Assembly: GCA_036556805.1 (NCBI GenBank)
Contig: DATBIS010000102.1
Span: 1-50,099 of the forward strand
DNA: 50,099 nucleotides
Reading direction: 5' to 3'
DNA from: DATBIS01 sp036556805
GTDB taxonomy: Bacteria > Actinomycetota > UBA4738 > HRBIN12
Made by a program: the position numbers and the translations under genes. A model generated the notes under the pieces. That model saw only the letters and a program-made list of their open reading frames with translations, did no database searches and was not told where the DNA came from. Numbering within the stretch: the stretch's first letter is position 1; each line of letters opens with the position of its first letter. Shown one piece after another: positions 7,690 through 15,767 of this stretch.

Positions 7690-10600
7690 TCAGCCCTTCG
7701 CGAGCGCCTCCGCCTCGGCCTCCATCTGACGGCGCTCGTCGAGCAGCGTCTCGAGGTCCGCGGGGGGCATCGGTTTCGCGAAGAGGTAGCCCTGGCCGAG
7801 GTCGCAGTTCATCTCCAGCAGGCGTTGCAGCTGGTCGGCGCGCTCGATGCCTTCGGCAACCGGCTTCAGGTTGAGGATGCCGGCGAGCTCGATGACCGCG
7901 GCGGTGAGGGCCGACGACTCTCCGCCCTCCGAGACGGCGTCGATGAACGACTTGTCGACCTTCAGGATGTCGACGGGGAAGCGGCGGACGTAGTTCAGCG
8001 ACGAGTACCCGGTGCCGAAGTCGTCGATCGCGAGCTTCACCCCGAGCTCCTTGAGCTCGGTCAGCCGCGCGATCGAGAGCTCCATGTCCGCCATCATCAC
8101 GCTCTCGGTGATCTCGAGAATGAGCGAATCCGCCGCGAGACCCGTCTCGTGCAGGATCAAGCGAACCTCATCCACGATCTCCGGACGCTGGAGCTGGCGC
8201 GCGGAGAGGTTCACCGCCATGTGGAACTCGGGGTCGCTTGGGTACTGCTCCTGCAGCCGGACGGCGGCCTCGCACGCAGTCTGCAGCACCCACCGCCCGA
8301 TCGGCACGATCAGGCCGGTCTCCTCGGCGAGGGGGATGAAGTCGAGCGGCGGCACGAGGCCGCGCACGGGATGGATCCACCGGATCAACGCCTCGACGCC
8401 GGAGATCCGCCCGCTCTCGAGCTCGATGACCGGCTGGTAGTGGAGCTGGAACTCCTCGTGTTCGAGTGCGCGTTGCAGGTCCGCCTTCAGCTCGAGGCGC
8501 TTGAGCGCCGTGTCGTGCATCGCCGGCTCGAAGACCTGGTACCGGCCCTTGCCGTTCTCCTTCGCCATGTACATCGCGACGTCGGCGTTGCGCAGGAGCT
8601 CCTCCACGCCGCCGGCGCGGCCCTGCTCGCCCTCGGCCACCGCGATGCCGATGCTCGCCCGCGCGAAGACCTCCTTGTTCTCCAAGAGGAAGGGGTCCTC
8701 GAGCATCTGCAGGATCCGATTCGCGACGTCGGCCGCTTCCACCCCCTCGCCGTCCTCGAGGAGGATCGCGAACTCGTCACCGCCGAGCCGTGCCGCGGTG
8801 TCGGCGGCGCGAAGGCACGTCTTCAGTCGCTCGCCGACCTCATAGAGCAGCTGGTCGCCTGCCGCGTGGCCGAGCGAGTCGTTGACGGTCTTGAAGTCGT
8901 CGAGGTCCATGAACAGGACGGCGACCGGCCGGTCGTCTCGCTCCTGGCGCTCGAGCGCGTGCACGACGCGGTCGCGGAACAACGCCCGGTTCGCAAGGTT
9001 GGTCACCGGGTCGTTGAAGGCCTGGTGCGCGAGCTGCTCCTCGAACGCCTTGCGCTCGCTGATGTCGCGGACATTGAGCACGATGCCCTTGACGTTCGCG
9101 TCGTCGAGCAAGTTCGTCCGGAGGATCTCGACGTGCACGATCGAATCGTCCCGGCGGCGGATCCGAAACTCGATGAGTCCCGTGTGGCCGTCCTCGTCGC
9201 CTCTCGTCGTGAGAAAGCTGAGCACGCGGGTCTTGTCGTCGGCGTAGACGAGCTCGGCGAACTTCGTCCCCTCGAGCTCGTGCGGCTCGAACCCAAGCAC
9301 GCGGGACGACGATGGGCTCGCGTAACGGATCGAGGTGTCCGGCTCGACGACGGTGACCACGTCGCTCGCGTTCTTCACCAGTGAGGCGAAGCGAGCCTCG
9401 CTCTGTCGCAGCAACAAGTCTTCCGTGAGAGCGGCGCTCTCGAGCGCCAACGCCACCTGCAGGGAAAGGGCCTCGAGGCTGTCCACCACCGAGCTCGGGA
9501 GATCACCGTCCACGGCGAGAACCATGAGGCCGCGCATCTCCTCGCGGATGAACAAGGGTGCGACGAGGACCGTGCCCCCCGTTTCGGGAAGGGCGAGAGG
9601 ACCTCGCAAGGCGCTCTCGTTCGATCTCACCTGGAAGGTTTGGCGCTCACGAAGTCGTGCCTGCTTCCATTCCTGCAAGGCGGACAGGGGGAATCGGCGA
9701 CCGAGCGCGTTGTCCGTGCCGCCAGCGGAGGCGACCACGACGAGCTCGTGATCGGAGCCCTCCACCTCCTCGCACATGCGAATCGCGGACAGGTTGCCGG
9801 CCAGCGACCGGGCTGCTTCGATCGCCGCGGCGTGGATGCTTTCTCGGTTGGTGGCCGTGACGAGGGCGGCGCCAGCGTTGCGAAGAGCCATCTCCCGAGA
9901 CGCGGATTGCTCCTGCTTGCGGACCAAGCCTGCCATCCGGGCGACCACGAGCAGGAAGAGCAGTACTGAGGAACCCAGCAGGACCGGGCTGTCGACTTGC
10001 TCGCCCCTGGCGAGCTCGATTCCTTGAATCGTTGGAGCCGTCAACGACACACCGGCGAGGATGAGGAGCCGGGCGCGCGTCAGCCTCGTTCGGAGCTCCG
10101 GGGTGAATTGAGAGAGCTGGCGGATCGACGGGTGCATCGCCGCGGCACCGAAGAGCAGGTAGAACGCGCCCCACCCGCCCTCCAGCAGACCCGTCTGGTT
10201 GTCGTAGCCACCGTGGAGAAGGATCCACGAGTAGATGCTGTCGGTGACGAACAACGCGACGACCGCGGCCACCATGAGGTAGAACGCCGGCGGTCGGCGG
10301 CCGGCACCGACCGCCAGTCGAATGGCGACGGTCAGCAGCATGAGATCCATGAGCGGATAGCCCATGGTGACGAGCTTCTGTATGAGGGTGAGCGAGGAGT
10401 CGTGTGCGTACGGAGCGATCAGGAAGATCCACGAGAGCACGCCGACGCCGATGGCCACGATGAGCGAGTCGATGGCGCTTTCCCGGTCCCTCCCCGGGTT
10501 CCTTCGCCGTACCAAGAGCAGGATTCCGAGAATGAGGCAGGGGTACACCGAGAGGTAGAAGATGTCGCCGATCGACGGAAACGGGACCTCGGTTCCGAAC

Positions 10601-10842
10601 AAGCGGTCGTAGTTGTACGTGATGACGTCGCCGGCGACGAAGAGCGTCTGGCCGAGTGCGATCAAGGTCCAGGGCGTACGGTGTTGCAGCTTGTGGGAGC
10701 GGGCCGCGATCAGAATGACGATGGGGGAGGAAATCCCTATCGCGTTGAACAGGAGTCCAACGCGGATTGGATGCACGAACAGAAACGCAGCGGTGGACGC
10801 CCCGCCGACGAGAAGGTACGCCAACCATGCCCGGCGACTCAT
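7690..10842 (-). CDS. Membrane-bound GAF-PAS-GGDEF-EAL cyclic di-GMP signalling protein
   Basis: A 1050-residue signalling protein. Residues 1-305 form about eight to ten membrane segments; 315-475 resemble a GAF domain; 485-600 a PAS domain with PAC end (VRDISERKAFEE); 605-770 a GGDEF domain; 785-1035 an EAL domain. The active-site motif GGDEF is intact at 687-691, and EAL at 817-819 with DDFGTGYSS at 940-948 and the KVDKSFI and AEGIE motifs is intact too. So both synthesis and breakdown of cyclic di-GMP are possible; which dominates is not readable from sequence. ATG at 10842. The 84-base gap upstream carries overlapping inverted repeats described separately. Membrane input signal unknown. 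Confidence 0.93.
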   Translation of the reverse strand: MSRRAWLAYLLVGGASTAAFLFVHPIRVGLLFNAIGISSPIVILIAARSHKLQHRTPWTLIALGQTLFVAGDVITYNYDRLFGTEVPFPSIGDIFYLSVYPCLILGILLLVRRRNPGRDRESAIDSLIVAIGVGVLSWIFLIAPYAHDSSLTLIQKLVTMGYPLMDLMLLTVAIRLAVGAGRRPPAFYLMVAAVVALFVTDSIYSWILLHGGYDNQTGLLEGGWGAFYLLFGAAAMHPSIRQLSQFTPELRTRLTRARLLILAGVSLTAPTIQGIELARGEQVDSPVLLGSSVLLFLLVVARMAGLVRKQEQSASREMALRNAGAALVTATNRESIHAAAIEAARSLAGNLSAIRMCEEVEGSDHELVVVASAGGTDNALGRRFPLSALQEWKQARLRERQTFQVRSNESALRGPLALPETGGTVLVAPLFIREEMRGLMVLAVDGDLPSSVVDSLEALSLQVALALESAALTEDLLLRQSEARFASLVKNASDVVTVVEPDTSIRYASPSSSRVLGFEPHELEGTKFAELVYADDKTRVLSFLTTRGDEDGHTGLIEFRIRRRDDSIVHVEILRTNLLDDANVKGIVLNVRDISERKAFEEQLAHQAFNDPVTNLANRALFRDRVVHALERQERDDRPVAVLFMDLDDFKTVNDSLGHAAGDQLLYEVGERLKTCLRAADTAARLGGDEFAILLEDGEGVEAADVANRILQMLEDPFLLENKEVFARASIGIAVAEGEQGRAGGVEELLRNADVAMYMAKENGKGRYQVFEPAMHDTALKRLELKADLQRALEHEEFQLHYQPVIELESGRISGVEALIRWIHPVRGLVPPLDFIPLAEETGLIVPIGRWVLQTACEAAVRLQEQYPSDPEFHMAVNLSARQLQRPEIVDEVRLILHETGLAADSLILEITESVMMADMELSIARLTELKELGVKLAIDDFGTGYSSLNYVRRFPVDILKVDKSFIDAVSEGGESSALTAAVIELAGILNLKPVAEGIERADQLQRLLEMNCDLGQGYLFAKPMPPADLETLLDERRQMEAEAEALAKG

Positions 10843-10866
10843 AGGCTGAATATCGGGCTGGATGCC

Positions 10867-10910
10867 CCCGTACCTTAGACCGCGATCAGCTACCTGAATC
10901 AGGGTACGGG
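10867..10910 (-). promoter_or_regulatory. Overlapping inverted repeats between the MFS stop and the GGDEF-EAL start
   Basis: CCCGTACC at 10867-10874 and GGTACGGG at 10903-10910 are perfect complements with a 28-base loop. Within the loop TACCTGA (10891-10897) can instead pair with TCAGGGTA (10899-10906, one bulged base). The two pairings share the GGTA at 10903-10906, so they exclude each other in RNA. In the minus-strand transcript they lie just after the MFS stop and some 25 bases before the GGDEF-EAL start. This could be a terminator for the MFS gene, an attenuator, or a protein operator; no known riboswitch consensus was recognised. Confidence 0.4.
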
Positions 10911-10926
10911 CGTGCCTCTCGACTCG

Positions 10927-12225
10927 TCATGACAGGCGTGGTGACGGTTCCACGAGGTGGGACTCCGACGGCACCGGCAAGGGCTCGTTGCGAGGACGCC
11001 TCGATGGGACCGGGGCATCGTCCTCGATCGCTCGCATGCCCGGCAGAAACAGGAATGCCAGCGTCACCGCGGCGCCGAGGAGGCCGGCCGCGATGAGCGT
11101 CGTTCGCGAGCCGATCAAGGCAGCGACCGGCCCCGTGAGTGCGAAGCTCACCGGCAGCAATCCGGTCGAGATGAACCAGTCGAGGCTCGAGACGCGGCCG
11201 AGGAGACGTCGCGGAACCAGGCGATGCTTCGTGGTCGCCCACACGATCGTTCCTGCCGTCTCCAGCGCGTTGAACAGGAAACACGCGATCATCGCCTGCC
11301 ATGGCACTCGAGCAAGGCCGTAGCCGGCGACCGCGAGCGTCGAACACGTCCAGGTGACGTACATGAACGTGATGTAGCGCGGGGGCGCGCCGCGCTGCCC
11401 GATCACGATGGCTCCCAGGATCGCGCCCACGCCGCCCATCGCAAGGACGAGCCCGAGATCGCCGGCGTTGCCTCCCATCTCGTTCTTCACGATGAAGGGA
11501 AGAAGCACCTCCTGCGGCCCCATGAACAGGAGGTATGCAAAGGTTGCCGCGAGCAGGGTGCCCCAGAGCCAGACCCGTGATCGCACGAAGCGGAACCCCT
11601 CTCGGATGTCTCGGATCATGGAGTCCGAGTGGCTCCGGTCCGCCTCAACACCCCGAGATCGCATCAGGGCGACGGCGACGATGGAGGCGCCGAACGTCGC
11701 AGCGTCGAGGAAGAACGCGTCTCCCACGCTCCAGCTCGCGATCACCCAGCCACCGATCGCCGGTCCGGCGAGCCGCCAGGCCGCCGGTCGAACGAATTGG
11801 TCGAGGGAATTCGCCTGGGCGAGTTGCTCGACGGGAACGAGATCGGGCACGATCGCGTCGAAGGCCGGTCCGAAGAAGGCCGTACCGGCACCGTAGACCG
11901 CGGCGAGCGCCATCAGGTGCCAGAGTTCCAGCGAGCCGGTCAACGACAGCGTGCCGACGGCCGCGACCGCGCACCCGCGGACCGCATCCGCGGCGATCAT
12001 GACCCGCCGGCGATCGAAGCGGTCGCTCACGAGCCCGCCGGCGAGCAGCAAGGCGATGTGCGGAACGGACATCGCGATGCCGACGACCGAGAGGGCGGTC
12101 GGTGCGTTCGAGATCTCGTACACCTGCCAGGCCAACGCCACGAGGAAGATGCCGTCCCCGACAAGCGAGACGGTCATGCCGATCCAGAGCAGGCGAAAAT
12201 CCCGCGACCGAAGCGGCGCGAGCAT
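10927..12225 (-). CDS. MFS transporter
   Basis: A major facilitator superfamily protein of 432 residues, most similar in layout to drug or siderophore exporters of the MFS_3/EntS type. Seen: twelve hydrophobic stretches, the opening LRSRDFRLLWIGMTVSLVGDGIFLVALAWQVYE, and the loop 2-3 motif A as GGLVSDRFDRRRVM. The C-terminal tail (about 40 residues) is polar and rich in Pro, Ser and Arg. The ATG at 12225 overlaps the stop of a small upstream ORF as TGATG, which supports this start over the TTG one codon before. The substrate cannot be read from sequence. Confidence 0.9.
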   Translation of the reverse strand: MLAPLRSRDFRLLWIGMTVSLVGDGIFLVALAWQVYEISNAPTALSVVGIAMSVPHIALLLAGGLVSDRFDRRRVMIAADAVRGCAVAAVGTLSLTGSLELWHLMALAAVYGAGTAFFGPAFDAIVPDLVPVEQLAQANSLDQFVRPAAWRLAGPAIGGWVIASWSVGDAFFLDAATFGASIVAVALMRSRGVEADRSHSDSMIRDIREGFRFVRSRVWLWGTLLAATFAYLLFMGPQEVLLPFIVKNEMGGNAGDLGLVLAMGGVGAILGAIVIGQRGAPPRYITFMYVTWTCSTLAVAGYGLARVPWQAMIACFLFNALETAGTIVWATTKHRLVPRRLLGRVSSLDWFISTGLLPVSFALTGPVAALIGSRTTLIAAGLLGAAVTLAFLFLPGMRAIEDDAPVPSRRPRNEPLPVPSESHLVEPSPRLS

Positions 12226-12461
12226 CAAGGTTCGTCTGCGGATTGGTGGCGGAACCGGGCCGACGTCGTCTGCCGGACGTCTCGTGAGTGCGTGCCGTGC
12301 ACTCCTACCGCCGATGGCAGGTCGTCCTCGGGGGTTGCAACCGGCTCGTTAGGGGCGGCCCGTACCTGCGTCAGCTCCTCGCGCTGACGCTCTCGCTCCT
12401 TGAGCTCACGGAGGGCGGTAGCGGCGGCAAGCCAAAGCCCGGCAGTGGCCATGGCATGCAT
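12225..12461 (-). CDS. Small hypothetical protein translationally coupled to the MFS gene
   Basis: A 78-residue frame starting at ATG 12461, preceded on the minus strand by GAGGT at ribosome-site distance, and ending in a TGATG overlap with the MFS start. The N-terminus is hydrophobic (ATAGLWLAAATAL) and is followed by a charged stretch (RELKERERQREEL) and a polar tail. No family recognised. Support is the coupling architecture and the ribosome site; base composition alone is not decisive in DNA this rich in G+C, and other frames are also open here. It fills most of the gap between the TPR gene and the MFS gene. Confidence 0.35.
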   Translation of the reverse strand: MHAMATAGLWLAAATALRELKERERQREELTQVRAAPNEPVATPEDDLPSAVGVHGTHSRDVRQTTSARFRHQSADEP

Positions 12462-12521
12462 ATCGGACCTCGACGCGGGGTCCTTGAGCCGTGCAGGCTC
12501 GAGCGTGCGGTCTCCAGACAA

Positions 12522-13241
12522 TCAGCCCGGTGATCCGGGGCGAGAGTCGTGGAGGGGGTGGTTCCTTCCGGTCGACGGATCGAGCTCTCGGACGAGCATG
12601 TCGTACAGCCGATGAACATCCGGCGAGCTCGCGAACTCCGGCCGTTCCGCCATCGCTTCGCGAAGGTCGTCGAGTGCGACATGCATGAGGCCACCTCGGT
12701 CCGTTCGCCCCCGAGCGCGTGCGATGCCGTCGGCATAGGAAGCCTCCGCTCGCTCGCGGAGCCCGGCCGTGAGCTGCGCCAAGGCCAGGTCGAAGCGCAC
12801 GGAGATCCAATGCTCGTCGTTCACGAGTGCGGCCTCGAACGTCTGGATGGCGCGAGCGTGGCGGCCGAGGCGGTATTGACACCAGCCGACGAGCTCGAGC
12901 AGTTCGGGTTCGGCGATCATCCGATCCCGTCCCGCCTCCTCGATCTCCCGGAACATCCGGGCCGCCTCGTCGACGTCGCCGAGCCGCCGCAGGACGTTGG
13001 CGAGGCCGAGACGAGCCCAAAGATCGTCGCGCCTCAATGCCAGCACCGCGGCGTATGCGGAGCGGGCCGCGGGCAGGCACTCGGTCCCGAGATTTTCGAG
13101 AGCCCACGCCTTGGCCGCAAGCGCGTCCGCGTTGATGGGATCCATCTCGACTGCGGCATCCAGCTCGCCGAGCGCCGCGCGGTAGTCACCCGATTCGTTG
13201 AAGCGGTGAGCGCGCTGGATTGCCTCAGCGATCGCGCTCAC
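12522..13241 (-). CDS. Tetratricopeptide-repeat protein
   Basis: A 239-residue, all-helical repeat protein, probably a cytoplasmic scaffold. Seen: successive 34-residue TPR-like units such as AHRFNESGDYRAALGELDAA, NADALAAKAWALENLGT, DDLWARLGLANVLRRLGD and VGWCQYRLGRHARAIQTFEAAL, covering about residues 5-150, then a helical region and a polar end. The GTG at 13241 is chosen because an AAGAAGGGA ribosome site lies six to seven bases before it; upstream extension is out of keeping. No signal peptide. It sits on the same strand between the oxoamine-synthase-like gene (68 bases upstream) and the small ORF/MFS pair. Partner unknown. Confidence 0.8.
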   Translation of the reverse strand: MSAIAEAIQRAHRFNESGDYRAALGELDAAVEMDPINADALAAKAWALENLGTECLPAARSAYAAVLALRRDDLWARLGLANVLRRLGDVDEAARMFREIEEAGRDRMIAEPELLELVGWCQYRLGRHARAIQTFEAALVNDEHWISVRFDLALAQLTAGLRERAEASYADGIARARGRTDRGGLMHVALDDLREAMAERPEFASSPDVHRLYDMLVRELDPSTGRNHPLHDSRPGSPG

Positions 13242-13309
13242 GGCCGGTCCCTTCTTCACGTCGACGAACGACTGCCAAGCGTCACCTCGCCGGTGTCCTC
13301 TGCCCGTTC

Positions 13310-14665
13310 CTAGACGGCCGCCCGCGCCTGCTCCAGCTGGAAACGGTCTTGGAGCGACCCGAGAACCGCGAGGAGCTCGTCGATCTCCTCGTCGGTGTTC
13401 GCCGCCGTGACCTGGATCCGGAAGCCCACCTCGTTCTTGGGCACCAGGGGGTACGCGGCCATGGTGGCGTAGATTCCGTGCTCGAAGAGGTAGCGCCCGA
13501 CCTCGTCGATCTCTTCGTGATCGGCGAGCGGGACCTCGACGATCGGATAGCCGGACCGGTTGGGCGTCGAGATGCCGAGCTCGTGCAGGGCGCAGAGCAC
13601 GCGCGCCGTCTTCCGGTGGAGCTCCGCGCGGCATTGGTCGCCGCGCACCCGATTGACCTCCAACCCGGCGAGCACGGTGGCGAGCGAGGCGATCGGCGAC
13701 GGCCCCGAGTACAGATACGGGGGGGCGAGCACCTTCAGCACGTCCTTCAGACGCGTCGGGAGCGCGATGAATGCGAGGAGCGACGAATACGCCTTCGAGA
13801 ACCCGGCCACGAAGATGCTGTGGTCGTATGGCACGTCCTGGTGCCGCATGATCCCGTTGCCTTGCGAGCCGTAGTCGCAGAGCTCGTCCGGCGTGCGCTC
13901 GCCCACGACGCCGAAGCCGTGCGCGTCGTCGACGTATAGCAGCGCGTCGTGTTCGCGAGCGATCGAGGCGAAGGCCGCGACGTCCGGCCCGTTGCCGGTC
14001 ATCGAGTTCACGCCGTCCATCGCGATCACACGCGGGAGCCCGGGGTCGCTGGAACGCATCAGCTCCTCGAGATGATCGGGGTCGTTGTGACGGAACCGCA
14101 CGACCGTGGCACCGTGCCCGGCCGCGTACATCGAGCCGTCGTAGATCGTCTTGTGGGCCCGTCCGTCGAGGAAGATCGTGCCGTCACCGACGAGCACGGG
14201 GATGACCGACGTGTGGATGTGCGTGATGGTGGGCAGGAGCAGCACGTCCTCGCAGCCCAGGAGCTCGGTCATCTGCTCTTCGATCTCCTCGTACATCCGC
14301 GGGCTGCCGAGAAGGCGAGACCACGACGGGTGCGTACCCCACTTCGCGAGGTAGTCGGGGACGGCCGCGATGATCTCGGGGTCGACGTCGAACCCGAGGT
14401 AGTTGCACGAGGCGAAGTCGGCGAGCCATCGATCGCCGATGCGGATCCGCCTGCCGATTTGCTCGTCGATGACGGCGTCCACCATCGGATGAGTATTCTT
14501 CAACCGCGTGAGGTCCGAGACGGTCTCCACCCATCGGTCGAGCCAGCCGTCGCCGCCCCGACGCCTCGGCTTCGCGTTCGGCGAAGGTGGAGCGGGCAGG
14601 TCGCTCGCGCGACGCGTCAGCCGATCGGCGGCGCGCCGCCGCGGCGGGGGATCCTGCATCACCAT
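13310..14665 (-). CDS. Alpha-oxoamine-synthase-like PLP enzyme (BioF/KBL/SPT family)
   Basis: A fold-type I PLP enzyme of 451 residues, expected to join an amino acid to an acyl-CoA with loss of CO2 or to act as a related transferase. Seen: a basic, proline-rich extension of about 45 residues, the family block FASCNYLGFDVDPEI, the PLP-holding DDAHGFG (D246-D247-A-H249), and the Schiff-base lysine K291 in VAGFSKAYSS. The SKAYSS surroundings differ from those of biotin and 2-amino-3-ketobutyrate enzymes, so neither bioF nor kbl is assigned. No acyl carrier protein or biotin genes lie nearby. ATG at 14665; divergent from the metallophosphoesterase gene 60 bases away. Confidence 0.85.
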   Translation of the reverse strand: MVMQDPPPRRRAADRLTRRASDLPAPPSPNAKPRRRGGDGWLDRWVETVSDLTRLKNTHPMVDAVIDEQIGRRIRIGDRWLADFASCNYLGFDVDPEIIAAVPDYLAKWGTHPSWSRLLGSPRMYEEIEEQMTELLGCEDVLLLPTITHIHTSVIPVLVGDGTIFLDGRAHKTIYDGSMYAAGHGATVVRFRHNDPDHLEELMRSSDPGLPRVIAMDGVNSMTGNGPDVAAFASIAREHDALLYVDDAHGFGVVGERTPDELCDYGSQGNGIMRHQDVPYDHSIFVAGFSKAYSSLLAFIALPTRLKDVLKVLAPPYLYSGPSPIASLATVLAGLEVNRVRGDQCRAELHRKTARVLCALHELGISTPNRSGYPIVEVPLADHEEIDEVGRYLFEHGIYATMAAYPLVPKNEVGFRIQVTAANTDEEIDELLAVLGSLQDRFQLEQARAAV

Positions 14666-14725
14666 GGTTCAACGGGGATCGGTCGATCGGGCCATCGACT
14701 TGATCGCACGGCGGGCATCCCCCGG

Positions 14726-15715
14726 ATGACCTCGGACAACCGGTCGCCCGTCGAGCGGGGACGGCTCGTCGCCGCGCTCGCGATCGTCGCCCTGCTCGGC
14801 ACGCCGACGCCGTCGTTCGGGGTGCACTCGAGGACGATCACGAACGCCTCCGACGCGATCGCGGCCGACGTGCCCGTCATCGCGGCCGCCGGCGACATCG
14901 CGTGCGATCCCGCCGACCCGGCGTTCGACGACGGGAAAGGCGCGGGGGACCGATGCCGCGCCCTCGCGACCAAGAAGCGGCTCGACCACGTCGACCCGGA
15001 TCGCGTGCTCGCCCTCGGGGATCTCCAGTACCCGAACGGCGCGTACCTCAAGTTCCTCAGCTCCTACGCGACGAGCTGGGGCGAGCTCCGCTCGATCACC
15101 GCTCCGGTGCCGGGCAACCATGAGTACCTCACGCCCGACGCGCACGGCTACTTCCGGTACTTCGGTGACCTCGCCGGGAACGAGGGAGCGGGTTACTACA
15201 GCTACGACCTCGGTGCCTGGCATCTGATCGCGCTGAACTCGGAGTGTTTCGCCGTCGCGTGCGAGAAGGGCTCCGAGCAATACGCGTGGCTGAAGGCCGA
15301 CCTCGAGGCGTCCACGGCCGACTGCACGCTCGCGTACTGGCACGAGCCGAGGTTCTCGTCGGGCCCGCACGGCGGCACGACCGCCGTCCTCCCGTTCTGG
15401 CGGCTCCTGTACCGGGCCGGCGCCGACGTGGTGCTCTCCGGCCACGACCACATCTACGAGCGCTTCCGCCCCCAGGAGCCGACGGGCGCCCTCGACCAGG
15501 CGTTCGGCATCGTGGAATTCGTGGTCGGCACCGGAGGGTCGGAGCACTACCCGATCGTGGACGTTCAGCCGAACAGCGCGCGGCGCCGTTCGAACGCCTT
15601 CGGCGTCTTGAAGCTTCGCCTGCGTGACGACTCGTTCGTGTGGCGGTTCATGGCGATCCCGTCGACGCCCTTCGTCGACCGCGGCTCCCGGGACTGCCAC
15701 GGCGCGCCGGCCTGA
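14726..15715 (+). CDS. Secreted metallophosphoesterase (purple acid phosphatase-like)
   Basis: A 329-residue calcineurin-type phosphoesterase likely exported: the N-terminus has a basic start and a hydrophobic core (LVAALAIVALLGTPTPSFG). The metal motifs are seen in order: AAAGDIAC (D of motif I), LALGDLQY (GD of motif II), VPGNHEY (GNH), YWHEPRF (H) and LSGHDHIYERF (GHxH). The arrangement matches secreted phosphatases of the purple acid or CpdA-like group. It follows a 60-base gap from a divergent gene and ends 52 bases before the aminotransferase gene. Substrate unknown; phosphate scavenging is a reasonable guess. Confidence 0.9.
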   Translation: MTSDNRSPVERGRLVAALAIVALLGTPTPSFGVHSRTITNASDAIAADVPVIAAAGDIACDPADPAFDDGKGAGDRCRALATKKRLDHVDPDRVLALGDLQYPNGAYLKFLSSYATSWGELRSITAPVPGNHEYLTPDAHGYFRYFGDLAGNEGAGYYSYDLGAWHLIALNSECFAVACEKGSEQYAWLKADLEASTADCTLAYWHEPRFSSGPHGGTTAVLPFWRLLYRAGADVVLSGHDHIYERFRPQEPTGALDQAFGIVEFVVGTGGSEHYPIVDVQPNSARRRSNAFGVLKLRLRDDSFVWRFMAIPSTPFVDRGSRDCHGAPA

Positions 15716-15767
15716 TGCCGTTGGCCCACTAGACTCTCCGGACCCCGACGACGGAGGAGCGCGCCCC

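Noticed and set aside
12371..13107. Alternative minus-strand frames overlapping the TPR gene
   Set aside because: They lack a TPR pattern and ribosome sites; the TPR frame is regular over 150 residues.
15736..15756. CTCCG/CGGAG inverted repeat before the aminotransferase start
   Set aside because: Only five pairs and includes the ribosome site; likely chance.
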